Part shown: positions 1 to 10,000 of the stretch, piece by piece
How positions within the stretch are numbered: position 1 is the first letter of the stretch
Layout of the letters: every line of letters begins with the position of its first letter
The notes under the pieces: generated by a model
What the model was told of the DNA's origin: nothing
The model's database searches: none
What the model saw: the letters and a program-made list of their open reading frames with translations, nothing else
Origin: JAPPKS01 sp963667895
Lineage (GTDB): Bacteria; Poribacteria; WGA-4E; PCPOR2b
Direction of reading: 5' to 3'
Assembly: GCA_965223985.1 (NCBI GenBank)
Contig: OZ245030.1
Location: 3,038,001-3,102,000 of the forward strand
DNA: 64,000 nt
Position numbers and translations under genes: made by a program

Positions 1-477
1 GAGCTTCCTGTTAACAATACAGTGCTCCTTCTCTGGATAGTTGTTGGGATACTCGTCATTGCAGGCGGGGTCACAGCGTTCTTATGGTTAAAAAAGCAAA
101 AAAAATCTCAGGAAGAATTTGCTAGGAAGCCTCCGCACGTCGTTGCCTACGAACAACTGGAAATGCTTATTGCTTCAGGACTTATTGAGGAGGGGCGCAT
201 CGAAGAATACTATGTTTCGCTATCGGATACCATTCGCACATATCTGGAAAATCGTTTTGGTTTAAGAGCGCCGGAAATGACGACGGAGGAGTTTTTAGCT
301 GCGGCAGCAAAGGACAGTAATTTGAAAGATGAACACAAGAAAATGTTAAGTCGCTTCCTCACTCACTGCGATCTCGTAAAGTTTGCCCGATATGGACCCG
401 ATATGGAGGAAATGAAATCGGCTTATGAGTCCGCCAAGCAGTTTGTTCATGAAACCACTCCCGTTGCAGAGGATTAA
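1..477 (+). CDS. Membrane protein of the Bat operon, DUF4381-like, 5' end outside window
   Basis: The reading frame is open from the first base, so the gene begins upstream; the GTG at 22 is only an internal possibility. The visible 158 residues contain one hydrophobic membrane segment (about residues 8-27), a basic stretch (KKQKKS) and a soluble helical C-terminal domain. That domain resembles the C-terminal tail of BatD in this same window (gene at 3695): both have a Y-[IL]-x-N-[RQ]-F-x-L segment, a threonine-led helix and a C-D-[LS]-V-[KR]-F-A motif. Proteins of this kind (DUF4381-like) usually sit between a DUF58 protein and BatA in aerotolerance operons, which fits its position 180 bp before BatA. 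The specific biochemical role is unknown. Confidence 0.75.
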   Translation, partial: ELPVNNTVLLLWIVVGILVIAGGVTAFLWLKKQKKSQEEFARKPPHVVAYEQLEMLIASGLIEEGRIEEYYVSLSDTIRTYLENRFGLRAPEMTTEEFLAAAAKDSNLKDEHKKMLSRFLTHCDLVKFARYGPDMEEMKSAYESAKQFVHETTPVAED

Positions 478-657
478 CGACCGATGTTTCCTAGTAATTC
501 CTGTGTCCTAACGTGTGAACGGGCGGAAACCCTCATTTTGACTGCGAAGAGTTTCAACTTCACATGTTAAAATATGCTGTTAGTTGGTCGTAAAGAGCTA
601 AGAAGGAGGTATTTCAACTGAATAGTCCCGCTTGCGGCGCTATGTTTATAGAAAACG

Positions 658-1653
658 ATGACATTTCAAGAACCGTTCGCCCTTTTGTCCCTCATGGCGA
701 TTCCACTGTTGATTTATTTCCATTTTAGAGGAACGCAACGCGGAAGCCTAAGATTCTCGTCAATCGGGAGTTTTCGGGCAATTCGACCGACCTGGACGAA
801 TTGGGGAAGAGAAGGACTGCTTTTCTTGAGATGCATCGTGATTCTACTGATTGCGTTCGGGCTCGCACGTCCACAAAAAGGGGTTGAAGAGAGCAAATTA
901 GTCGGAGAAGGGATTGACATTGTGCTTGTTATTGACGTTTCCGGGAGCATGCGGGCGGAGGATTTTCAGATTGCAGGAGAAAGTTACAACCGTCTCCATG
1001 TCGTCAAAGCAGTTGTCAAAGATTTTATCAAAGGTCGGAGTAACGATAGGATTGGCATTGTGGTTTTCGCGGGACGCCCATATACGCTTTGTCCGTTAAC
1101 ACTCGACTACGGTTGGTTGATTCAGAACCTGGACAGGGCAAAGATTGGGATGCTTGAGGATGGCACCGCTATAGGGACGGCTATAGCCACAGGATGCAAC
1201 CGGTTGCGCGAATCCTCGGCGGACAGCAAAGTGCTTATCCTGATGACCGACGGTCGCAACAACACTGGGAGAATCTCACCTGAAACCGCCGCGAATCTTG
1301 CCAAAACACTTAATGTAAAAATCTATACAATCGGCGCGGGGACAAAGGGAATGGCACCTTACCCATCTCGCGACCTATTCGGCAACAAGATCTATCAGCC
1401 AGTAAAAATAGAAATCGACGATGAATCGTTAACCCAAGTTGCGCAAGAAACGGGCGGCAGATATTTCCGCGCCACGGATACTGAAAACCTACGTCAGATA
1501 TACGATGACATTGACAAGATGGAAAAAACAGAAATAGAAACTCCCCAATATCTCGAATACAAGGAATTTTACCCATATTTTCTTATTCCAGCGTTAATCG
1601 GTTTCTTAGCCGAGCTTGCACTGGCAAATACACGATTGAGAAGACTACCCTAA
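658..1653 (+). CDS. batA: BatA-like VWA-domain membrane protein
   Basis: 331-residue protein with the usual BatA layout: an N-terminal membrane segment (about residues 5-20), a second hydrophobic segment near residues 55-68, a von Willebrand factor A domain (about residues 85-285) and a C-terminal membrane segment (about 300-325). The MIDAS metal site D-V-S-G-S is intact and followed by the expected threonine and aspartate loops (MTDGR). Bat proteins are thought to form a cell-envelope complex linked to oxidative stress or MoxR-dependent maturation; the exact role is unsettled. The ATG at 658 is forced by an in-frame TAG at 649. It has no good ribosome binding site, although a strong AAGGAGG lies 50 bases upstream at 603-609 and does not serve this start. 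Confidence 0.9.
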   Translation: MTFQEPFALLSLMAIPLLIYFHFRGTQRGSLRFSSIGSFRAIRPTWTNWGREGLLFLRCIVILLIAFGLARPQKGVEESKLVGEGIDIVLVIDVSGSMRAEDFQIAGESYNRLHVVKAVVKDFIKGRSNDRIGIVVFAGRPYTLCPLTLDYGWLIQNLDRAKIGMLEDGTAIGTAIATGCNRLRESSADSKVLILMTDGRNNTGRISPETAANLAKTLNVKIYTIGAGTKGMAPYPSRDLFGNKIYQPVKIEIDDESLTQVAQETGGRYFRATDTENLRQIYDDIDKMEKTEIETPQYLEYKEFYPYFLIPALIGFLAELALANTRLRRLP

Positions 1654-1727
1654 AAAGACACTAAAGATTGAAGATTCACAATTCCTGCGTCTCCTTAGCG
1701 GGGAAAGAATGTTCAATTCAACCTACA

Positions 1728-2744
1728 ATGAAGTTCAGTAACCTGCAATACCTACATCTATTCTGGTTAATTCCCGTTTTAGTTCTGTTCTACATCTGGG
1801 CGTTTCGCAGCAGATGGAGGACACTTGAAGCGTTCGCCGAAGCCCCTCTAATTCCGAATCTGACTGTGTCTGTCAGCCTTTTCAAGCAGAAGGCCAAAGC
1901 GTTTCTCACGGTTATAGCCATGTTCTTCTTAGTCTTAGCGCTCATTGGGCCGAAGTGGGGGTTCCGTTGGCAGGAGGTCAAGAGGCGCGGGGTTGACATT
2001 ATGGTTGCGATTGACACCTCCAGAAGTATGTTGACACCGGATGTTAAACCCAACCGGTTGGAAAGGGCAAAGTTGGCGGTAAAGGACCTACTTAATTTGT
2101 TGGAAGGTGACAGGATCGGCTTAATCGCCTTCGCGGGAAGCGCTTTTGTGCAGTGCCCGCTCACGTTGGATTACGGCGCTTGTGCCCTGACGCTAAATCG
2201 TATCAACACCACCATCATTCCCCGCGGCGGCACCAACCTCGCAGACGCGATTCAAACGGCAATGGATGCATTTGGTACGAACGGGGACAAACACAGAGCC
2301 TTAATTATCATCACCGATGGGGAATCCCATGAAGGCGATGCAGAGGCAACTGCTAAAGAAGCTGCGGAAACTGGTATCAAAATCTTCTGTGTGGGCATCG
2401 GCACGAAAGCAGGTGAACTGATCACCATTACAGACGAAGACGGAAGCCCAACTTTCCTGAAGGACAGGGGTGGACAGGTTGTGAAATCAAACCTCAATGA
2501 GGTTGCCTTGCAGAAAATCGTGCTGACCACCGGTGGCAGCTATGTCAAAGCTTCAGGCGCAAACTTTGGGCTCGACGTAATCTACGACGAAAAAATCGCT
2601 AAAATGGAGAAGAAAGAGTTGGAAAGCCAACTTCAGAAACGCCACGAAGATCGATTTCAGATTCCCCTAATAGTGGCGTTCCTTTTAATCGTGACAGAAG
2701 CGTGCATCGGCGATAGAAAGAATCAACCTAAGCAACTTGCTTAA
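1728..2744 (+). CDS. batB: BatB-like VWA-domain membrane protein
   Basis: 338 residues from the ATG at 1728; the longer frame from 1668 adds a non-conserved stretch before the typical start MKFSNLQYLHLFW. Architecture is a short N-terminal membrane anchor, a second membrane segment (about residues 60-80), a VWA domain with an intact D-T-S-R-S metal site and ITDGE loop, and a C-terminal membrane helix. It is a paralogue of the preceding BatA and shares the FAG...CPLTLDYG block. It lies 75 bp after batA in the same orientation and is probably co-transcribed. In characterised operons BatA and BatB are predicted to interact with the TPR proteins BatC and BatE. Confidence 0.9.
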   Translation: MKFSNLQYLHLFWLIPVLVLFYIWAFRSRWRTLEAFAEAPLIPNLTVSVSLFKQKAKAFLTVIAMFFLVLALIGPKWGFRWQEVKRRGVDIMVAIDTSRSMLTPDVKPNRLERAKLAVKDLLNLLEGDRIGLIAFAGSAFVQCPLTLDYGACALTLNRINTTIIPRGGTNLADAIQTAMDAFGTNGDKHRALIIITDGESHEGDAEATAKEAAETGIKIFCVGIGTKAGELITITDEDGSPTFLKDRGGQVVKSNLNEVALQKIVLTTGGSYVKASGANFGLDVIYDEKIAKMEKKELESQLQKRHEDRFQIPLIVAFLLIVTEACIGDRKNQPKQLA

Positions 2745-2821
2745 GTGCATGAACATTAATTTCGTGAGTTTGTTGGAGTCCTCGACATCTCACTGCTTCT
2801 TTGCAAAGGTTAGAAAAGGTT

Positions 2822-3622
2822 ATGCAAGCAAAATCGATTATCATCCTGTTAATTTTCTCAATCGTGTCTATCGCTTGGTTTAACCCAAAGGCGGATAAGA
2901 TTAAGACCGGGAATCGTCTGTACAAAGAGGGCAAATACGACGAAGCGATGGAGCACTATACCGATGTTCTGATTGATTTGCCGCAATCTCCCTACGTTCA
3001 TTATAACGTAGGTGCTTCCGCATACAAAAAGGGCGATTACGAAAATGCGGTTGAAGCGTATACAAAATGCGTATCCACCGAAAATCCCGCGCTTGAGGAG
3101 AAGAGCTATTACAGCATTGGCAACTGCACGTATAAACAGGGAGAACGCAAGGAAAGCACCGACGTAACTGAGGCAATCAAACTCTACCGAGAGGCATTGG
3201 ACGCTTATAAACGCGCTATCGACCTAAATTCAAAGAACATGGATGCCAAATTTAACTATGAAGTCGTTCAGCACAAGATTAAAGAACTCCAGGATCAGCA
3301 GCGACAAAAGAACCAACAACAAAATCAAGATACCGATCAGCAGAATGACGAGAAACAAGAACAGCAAGAGGGAAATTCGCAACGGGACGATTCGCAAGAG
3401 GCAGACTCGCAGGAGGAACAACAACAAGAAAGCCAACAAGGAGCTCAGGATCAGAAGGATATCGAACAGAAATCGTCCGCTCAAGTCTCCGAAGAAAAGG
3501 AAGAGATGACAAAAGCGGAAGCGCTGAGACTGTTAGATGCTTTGAAAGATGAGGAACAACACCAACTTATACTACAGCACAAGCGAGATACCAGTTTTCC
3601 TGAAGATTTCAAGGATTGGTAG
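2822..3622 (+). CDS. batC: BatC-like TPR protein
   Basis: 266 residues from the ATG at 2822; the TTG at 2801 would only add a short polar extension before the clear signal/anchor IIILLIFSIVSIAWF. After the anchor come two to three tetratricopeptide repeats (about residues 25-150; motifs NRLYKEGKYDEAMEHY and VGASAYKKGDYENAVEAY). Next is a very Gln/Glu/Asp-rich low-complexity segment (about 160-225), and then a short conserved end with LRLLDALKDEEQ and a terminal DFKDW. The acidic linker and this terminal motif are typical of BatC. The protein is probably anchored to the inner membrane with periplasmic TPRs that scaffold BatA/BatB. Confidence 0.88.
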   Translation: MQAKSIIILLIFSIVSIAWFNPKADKIKTGNRLYKEGKYDEAMEHYTDVLIDLPQSPYVHYNVGASAYKKGDYENAVEAYTKCVSTENPALEEKSYYSIGNCTYKQGERKESTDVTEAIKLYREALDAYKRAIDLNSKNMDAKFNYEVVQHKIKELQDQQRQKNQQQNQDTDQQNDEKQEQQEGNSQRDDSQEADSQEEQQQESQQGAQDQKDIEQKSSAQVSEEKEEMTKAEALRLLDALKDEEQHQLILQHKRDTSFPEDFKDW

Positions 3623-3694
3623 GAGTAGAGTAGAGTGCACATAGATGCACGTTTAACCTTTGAACCGACGTGATAGCGTGCTGACAATTCGACA

Positions 3695-5494
3695 ATGAAA
3701 GAAAGTAATACCAAACACAAGCTGCTACGGTTTCTTCCCTTTTTGTTCATCGGATTATCCTTTCTACAAAGCGCAGCGGCTATTGCAGATTGGATTTCTG
3801 TTTCAGCATCGGTTGATAGCAAAATTGTAAGCGTCGGCGGTAGAATTCAACTCACCGTGAGCATAGAAGGCGTACAATCTATAAACGCGCCGGTTTTGCC
3901 CGATATAGAAGGGTTTCAAGCCCAGTATCAAGGTCCAAAAACGCAGATATCAATTGTCAACGGACAGATGTCCGCGTCGATAGAGCATAGGTACGGACTG
4001 ACGGCGCAGAAGGTTGGAAAATACACAATCGATTCCATCAAGGTGGAGTATACGGGGAAAAGCTATCAGACCGAGCCGATAACAGTAGAGATAATTGAGG
4101 GTCCGACACCCCGAGGTCAAAGTGATGAATCACAAGGTGATGAATTGAAGGATTACATCTGTCTCACCCTGACTACTGAAAAAGAGAAACTGTACCTTAA
4201 TGAGGTGTTTCCCATTACCGTCAAACTCTATCACCGCCAACTCGATGTCCGCGACATCGAGTATCCTACCTTTTTAGCCAATGGCTTTTCTGTGAGGGAT
4301 TTCACTAAGCCGAACCGCAGCCAAGAAGTCGACGATGGTGTCCGTTTTAACTGCCTCAGCTTTCAAACCGTTGTCTACCCTGTCTCAGTCGGGCAATTGA
4401 CGCTTGGCCCCGCACAACTAAAATGTAGCTTAGTTATAAAAGGGCAAGGTCGAAGACGGAGTTCATTCTTTGATGACGATTTTTTCGGTCGAGCAGAAAA
4501 ACATCCCCTCGCCTTGAAATCGGAACCCCTGAAGATAACAGTTCACCCGCTTCCCTTTCGGGGGAAACCGCACGACTTTTCAGGCGCTGTCGGAAAGTAC
4601 GCCCTTCAGGTTGAAGCGAAACCGACGGAGGTCAAAGTCGGAGAACCAATTACGCTGACAATTCAGGTCACAGGCAGAGGAAACATTGAGACCATCTCCT
4701 TGCCTAAGATTAATGGTTTGAATCGATTTAAAACTTACGATCCGCAAATTAAAACAGACGAAGGCGGAAAAAGCTTCGAGCAAGTGCTCATTCCGAAAGA
4801 TGAAAACATCAAAGCCATTCCGGAGATTCGGTTCAGTTACTTTGACCCCGACGATGGACAATATCACACCATTAAAAAAGGGAAAATTCCGATTCTTGTA
4901 ACAGCAATAGCGGATGAAGAGGCATTTAAAATTGTTGACTTGCCTGAAGTTACTAAAACAGTGACGAAAGAGAAATTAGGTCGGGATATCCTCTACATCA
5001 AGGACTTGATGAAAGGCGTTCAAAAAGGAAATTCCTATCTTTATCAAAATGGTCTGTTTCTCTTTGCGCAAACTTTACCGCTCCTGGCGTTCTTCGGTGT
5101 GCTCATCTACCAGAAACACAAGGACAAGCTGGCAGGCGACATCAGCTATGCTCGACAAAGAGGCGCGCCGCGGAAAGCGAAGAAGGGTCTTGATGTCGCA
5201 AAAAAACTCGCGCTAACAGGTCAACCTGGGGCGTTTTGCGATGTCATCTTCAGAACAATGCAGGAATATATCGGCAATCAATTCGCGCTGCCATCGGCGG
5301 GCATTACAAGCGAGATTGTGGACGAGTTACGGAAGCACAGCGTCAAGGAAGAAGCTCTGGAAAAGCTTCTAGACTTCTTTGAATCCTGCGACAGCGTCAG
5401 GTTCGCACCCGCCGAAATCAGTCAGGGTGAAATGCAGCGTCTGTTGGTACTCACCGAAGAAGCGATGAAACTCACTTCAGAAAGCTCTAAGTAG
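3695..5494 (+). CDS. batD: BatD-like oxygen-tolerance protein
   Basis: 599 residues with an N-terminal signal peptide (about residues 1-29, ending near AIAD). A long beta-rich periplasmic region follows (about 30-430) with two or three Ig-like units, of which the start (DSKIVSVGGRIQLTVSIEGV) is the most recognisable BatD signature. A membrane helix lies around residues 450-470, with a cytoplasmic helical domain after it (about 490-599). The cytoplasmic domain resembles the C-terminus of the partial gene at 1-477. It lies 72 bp after batC. No Shine-Dalgarno sequence is visible before the ATG, as for the other bat genes here. Family role: envelope protein associated with oxidative-stress tolerance, mechanism unknown. 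Confidence 0.88.
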   Translation: MKESNTKHKLLRFLPFLFIGLSFLQSAAAIADWISVSASVDSKIVSVGGRIQLTVSIEGVQSINAPVLPDIEGFQAQYQGPKTQISIVNGQMSASIEHRYGLTAQKVGKYTIDSIKVEYTGKSYQTEPITVEIIEGPTPRGQSDESQGDELKDYICLTLTTEKEKLYLNEVFPITVKLYHRQLDVRDIEYPTFLANGFSVRDFTKPNRSQEVDDGVRFNCLSFQTVVYPVSVGQLTLGPAQLKCSLVIKGQGRRRSSFFDDDFFGRAEKHPLALKSEPLKITVHPLPFRGKPHDFSGAVGKYALQVEAKPTEVKVGEPITLTIQVTGRGNIETISLPKINGLNRFKTYDPQIKTDEGGKSFEQVLIPKDENIKAIPEIRFSYFDPDDGQYHTIKKGKIPILVTAIADEEAFKIVDLPEVTKTVTKEKLGRDILYIKDLMKGVQKGNSYLYQNGLFLFAQTLPLLAFFGVLIYQKHKDKLAGDISYARQRGAPRKAKKGLDVAKKLALTGQPGAFCDVIFRTMQEYIGNQFALPSAGITSEIVDELRKHSVKEEALEKLLDFFESCDSVRFAPAEISQGEMQRLLVLTEEAMKLTSESSK

Positions 5495-5587
5495 GTGCAC
5501 CTGCCAAACTGCTTATCGTTGTCCGTGGATTAAACTGAGAGAGTCGCTCGCTTCACGATTCTTATCATTAAGGTCGAAACACTGTAC

Positions 5588-6376
5588 ATGGTTGATTGCC
5601 ATCAAATTCAAAAGTCAAATCACGCTCTTTTCATCATTTTGCTGTTATTCTGGATTCTCGATCAAAGTATAGCGCAGGAGGCTACCCAGCCAAACACGCT
5701 CTTTTTTCAAGGGAACAGTTACTACAAGGAGGAGCGGTATGCTGAAGCCATCAAAGCCTATGAACAGTTGGTTTCGATGGGGATTAAAGACGGATATCTA
5801 TATTACAACCTTGGAAACGCCTACTTTAAGATTGGGAACCGGGGGAAGGTGATTCTAAATTATGAGCGGGCGTTGCAACTGTTGCCCCGCGATGCGGACG
5901 TAAATTCCAATCTGGACTACGCGCTTTCGCTGGTTGAAGGTAACCCCACCGCGCGATTGAATAACGGATTGCTGTCCAAGGTTTTGGTTTTGGAACACCT
6001 CCTGAATATGGATGAGTTGACAGTTACCGTTATTTTACTCTACGTCGGCTTGATGGTGGTTTTAACCTTCAGCATTCTCTTAAAGCGCGCCCGCAGAGCT
6101 CTTCACTATACCGCTGCCATTTTCGGTTGCCTCCTGCTCTTTTCCTTAATCTCATTTTCGCTTGAGCTCTACAAAATCCAATTTCAGCGAGAAGCCGTTA
6201 TTATATCCGAAGCAGTCGCTGTCAGATTTGAACCATCCGGGGATGCCACCTCCCATTTTACACTGTACGAAGGTGCGGTCATCCGGGTGAAAGAGCTTCA
6301 GCAGGAGTGGTCAAAAATCGAACGGTGGGATGGCAAGTCCGGTTGGTTAAAGAACGACGCCTTTGAAGTGTTTTGA
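5588..6376 (+). CDS. batE: BatE-like protein: TPR plus bacterial SH3 domain
   Basis: 262 residues. A signal/anchor (about residues 12-28) is followed by two TPR units (about 35-115; GNSYYKEERYAEAIKAY and LGNAYFKIGNRGKVILNY). Two membrane helices come next (about 142-162 and 170-195), and the C-terminal domain ending in W-D-G-K-S-G-W-L is SH3b-like. This is the standard BatE arrangement, closing the operon. It would face the periplasm with both its TPR and SH3 parts. It lies 93 bp after batD with no evident ribosome binding site. The next gene is an unrelated heptose enzyme, so the bat unit probably ends here. Confidence 0.87.
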   Translation: MVDCHQIQKSNHALFIILLLFWILDQSIAQEATQPNTLFFQGNSYYKEERYAEAIKAYEQLVSMGIKDGYLYYNLGNAYFKIGNRGKVILNYERALQLLPRDADVNSNLDYALSLVEGNPTARLNNGLLSKVLVLEHLLNMDELTVTVILLYVGLMVVLTFSILLKRARRALHYTAAIFGCLLLFSLISFSLELYKIQFQREAVIISEAVAVRFEPSGDATSHFTLYEGAVIRVKELQQEWSKIERWDGKSGWLKNDAFEVF

Positions 6377-6438
6377 ATCGGTGCTCGATTTCTCACGCAA
6401 TACGCATTAACGTCAACGCATTCGATGAAGGAATAGCG

Positions 6439-6945
6439 ATGTCAAAGAAAATCTATTCCCGCGAACAACTCGCCGGCATCATTAATCGGGAAAAAGCGCA
6501 CAGCAAAATCGTCGTAACTACCAATGGCTGTTTCGACGTGTTGCACGTCGGGCATCTACGCTATTTGCAGGCGGCGCGGGAACTTGGGGATTTGCTTGTT
6601 GTTGGGATCAACAGCGACGCGTCAGTTCGAGCGATCAAAGGGGTAAATCGTCCGCTTCTGCCCGAAGAAGAACGCGCTGAAATGGTGGCTGGTCTGAAAT
6701 GTGTGGATTACGTTACGATTTTCCCAGAGTTGAATCCGACGGCTTTGTTGTCTGCACTTAAACCGAACATTCACGTGAAGGGTGGAGACTACACGATTGA
6801 GGAGGTCGTTGAGCGGGGCGTTGTCGAAGCGAACGGCGGAAAGGTAGTTGTCGGATTGAATGTTCCGGGCAAATCGACGACAGATTTGATTAGGACAATC
6901 TGTGAAAAAGCAGTGGCTAGTGGAAAGACAGTGGAGAGTGATTAG
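6439..6945 (+). CDS. rfaE2: D-glycero-beta-D-manno-heptose 1-phosphate adenylyltransferase
   Basis: 168-residue nucleotidyltransferase that transfers AMP from ATP to heptose 1-phosphate, giving ADP-heptose for the LPS inner core. Seen in the sequence: the nucleotidyltransferase signature TNGCFDVLHVGH (HxGH-type ATP site), INSDASVRAIKG, RPLLPEEERAEM and the KGGDYTIEE block, all characteristic of the HldE C-terminal / RfaE2 family. The start at ATG 6439 has an AAGGA site eight bases upstream; the longer frame from 6373 would overlap batE and is not conserved. The partner kinase and phosphatase lie 11 kb away at 17923-19528, so the bifunctional HldE of enterobacteria is split here. Confidence 0.93.
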   Translation: MSKKIYSREQLAGIINREKAHSKIVVTTNGCFDVLHVGHLRYLQAARELGDLLVVGINSDASVRAIKGVNRPLLPEEERAEMVAGLKCVDYVTIFPELNPTALLSALKPNIHVKGGDYTIEEVVERGVVEANGGKVVVGLNVPGKSTTDLIRTICEKAVASGKTVESD

Positions 6946-7058
6946 TGGAGAGTGCCCAGTTAAGACAAATGCTTTTAACTCTCCACTCACCACTGCTATT
7001 TCCTGGTCACCGACCACTGGCAACTAGTCACTGTATCTAAAGTGAGGTGTTTTTCCTC

Positions 7059-10000
7059 ATGAACATCAAATACATCCTTCTCGGAGGCGCGGCTGTACTG
7101 CTCGGTTTCCTCTTTTATCCACGTGGTGAAGTCACCTCTGGCGGAAATCAACGGTTCATCCAACCCATGCGCCACATCGAAAACGAACCACTCCACTACA
7201 CGGATATCTTGCGTGCGGATCCGATAGTTGAAACGTTTGATTTAGGATTCGTCTATAAAATCGACAGAGTGGGCCTGTCTTTCGAAGATGCTGATGAGAG
7301 CGGTCCCAAACGGTTTGATTTGCTCTTTGCTACGGACCGGACGACGCAGCGCTTCCAGCGTGCATTTTCCTACATCGGGAGTTCGCGCGAATATTCGAAC
7401 TCGTTGCATTCCCTCTCTATTCCTGCTGAGGCACGTTGGGTGCAGGTTGTAATTAACGATTGGTTCAGTAACAGACCGCAATTGAAAGCGAATGATTTTC
7501 GCGTCGGCGTGCGCTACCAATCCCACAGCCCGATTCTGACGATTGATGCCAATTACAATTCTGTCGAACTTCAGAAACTCATAGATCTTATCCCTTTTGA
7601 ATCGTCGAAATGGATCGGCGCACAGCGGATAGAGAAGACGGTGGAGGAAGGAGAAAACAGGTGGACCGAAATCTCGTACAAATCCCCATCTAGCGTGGTC
7701 GTTGTAACCGGCAGTTTGAGAGATGTCCAAGATATATACGGGGTTCGCGTAACAACCGATGGCCCTGGAAATAGCGTCAGCCGCTATCGGATTTTGACCA
7801 GCATTGATGGCCAGCATTACACGGAGGACTATACCGCCGATAGACTCCCCGATGACACGGTAACAGATTTTCATCTGTTTAGTTCTCCCGTTTCAGCGCG
7901 TTATATCCGCTTGAGTGTCGAACGTGGAGATTGGTATGGAGATTATCCGGAGATTCGAGAATTTGAAGTTTTTACCGATGACTATCGACCGACGCGCCCC
8001 GATAAACGCCGATTGAGTAGTTACAACGCGGTTCAGATGCACCACGAAAATTTAGGATTCGATGGCAATGCCTTAGCACCGCACCTCAAGCAGGGTTTTG
8101 CGTTTGATCGGGATACGGGCGACGAAAACCGCTATTTTCTGCCTGCAGGCAACGAGGCGGACAAAGTTGATTTGGGCAATACTCTCGGGCAGAGAAGCTT
8201 CGCCTACCATTATGACGCGGTAAGAATCAGATATACAGGATTACATCCATCCTTTTTGTATTGGGCACGAGTAACCTACCTGCAAAAAAACGACGGTCAG
8301 CGCATTCAAAACCTTATGGTTGATGGGTTTATCTTACACGAGGCGATGCCAATTCCACGGGGCAAAGCGGAATCTCTTACCTATCCAATCCCGTCAAAAG
8401 CCTACGCCGATGGTAAAATTGAACTCAATTTCAACCGCTTGGCAGGACCCAATGCAGTTGTTTCAGAAGTCATCATCTTGGAAGCACGAGAATCAATGGA
8501 TGTGTCATCCACACAATCCCCCGATCAAACGGACGACACCATTGGCAAAGCGATTCGCATCAGTGAAAAGGTGGTAATCGATGGCAAAGTGGGCGAATGG
8601 CCGTTGCTCTATCCGATGCTTCCGCAGAACTACGAAACACCAGTAGAATCGCCGATAGCGTTTTACACGCAGTGGGATGATGACAACCTTTACGTGGCTG
8701 CAATTATCAATCAGCACAGTCGCAACGTTATCGATTCTCCACTTCCAGAGAATATAGAGCGGGGGAATACAGAAGCGCTGCACCTCTTTATTGATACTAC
8801 CCTCAACAGATCGCCGGGAATGTACATAGACAGCGATCACCATTTTGTTTTTACTCTCCTAAATACACGCGGATCTCAGCCACAAGTACAGCCTTCTCAG
8901 ATTCACCATCATCTCGATGCAATCCGGCACAATATTGACGACTCCAAAGAGATTGAGGCAAACGTCACCAAAACAGAGCACGGATATGACCTAGAAGCAA
9001 GAATACCTAAAACGCTAATACTCAATGGGTTTAATCCAGCGGTGGGCAAATCCCTAGGTTTCAATTTTGTGATGACAAATCTCCAGCTGGCGGATCGCCG
9101 CCCTAGCTGGTTTGCCTATGGGACGTCTAATCTCAATGCACCTCCGAATCGCTGGAATACAGTCGAACTTGTTGACCGGATTAGCGGACAGATTGCATTA
9201 CTGGATGAGAACGCTGCTCGTCGGATTACGACGTTTAACGCTGGTGACGTCCTGACTTTCTGCGTTTGGGATGCGGACAGAAACACCGATAACCATCAAT
9301 CGGAATCCATCGGAGCCGAATTGCGCAATGAACGAACAGAACAGCTGCTCTCAGTTCGCCTGCATGAGGTCGATCTCGCAGTGCTAGCGGACGATAATCC
9401 CAATAACGATAGGGCGAGTAAAAGCTCATCCTTCGCTGCAAAAATCTCAACTGCCTTCGAAGAAGGGGAGGAGAGGGTTGAAAGCTTGGATTCTTCCGTT
9501 TTTCTGGTTAGTGGCGAGGACAAAGTTACCCTCACATACATCGATCCCTATTACAGCAGTACCCAGCGAGAATATCCCGTTACAGCAACAGCCACAGTCA
9601 ACACAGGAACAACGGGGACGATTTCAATCATCACGAAGTCCGGTGAATCGCTCAAAGAGTTTCAGATTGGCGATACAATTTACATACATATTCAAGACGA
9701 TCTAAGTAACGCGCTCGCTTCCCGGGAGAGGACGATTGAAGTGACGTTTACTGTTCCTGAAACGGAAGAGATTGAGACAGTTCATCTCACCTATCGGCAC
9801 GAGGCGAACGACTACATTGGGGCAATTGAGACCGCCTATAGTAAGACGCCCCAGCCGAACAACGGCGTGCTGCAAGCCACTGGTATGCAAATTGTGAGGG
9901 CGTCTTACCTAGATGCAATCCAAGCGACCGGTAGAACGAAGGTGCTCGTCCATGCAGAGACAAGCGTAAAAATCGGCGCTACGGCGCAACTCGAATTGAA

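Noticed and set aside
603..609. AAGGAGG as the ribosome binding site of batA
   Set aside because: It is about 50 bases from the batA ATG, and in-frame stops at 619 and 649 prevent any earlier start in that frame; the only frame it could serve is short and overlaps batA.
3230..3512. Open frames opposite and beside the glutamine-rich part of batC
   Set aside because: They arise from the biased codons (CAA/CAG/GAA) of the low-complexity linker and have no start signals.
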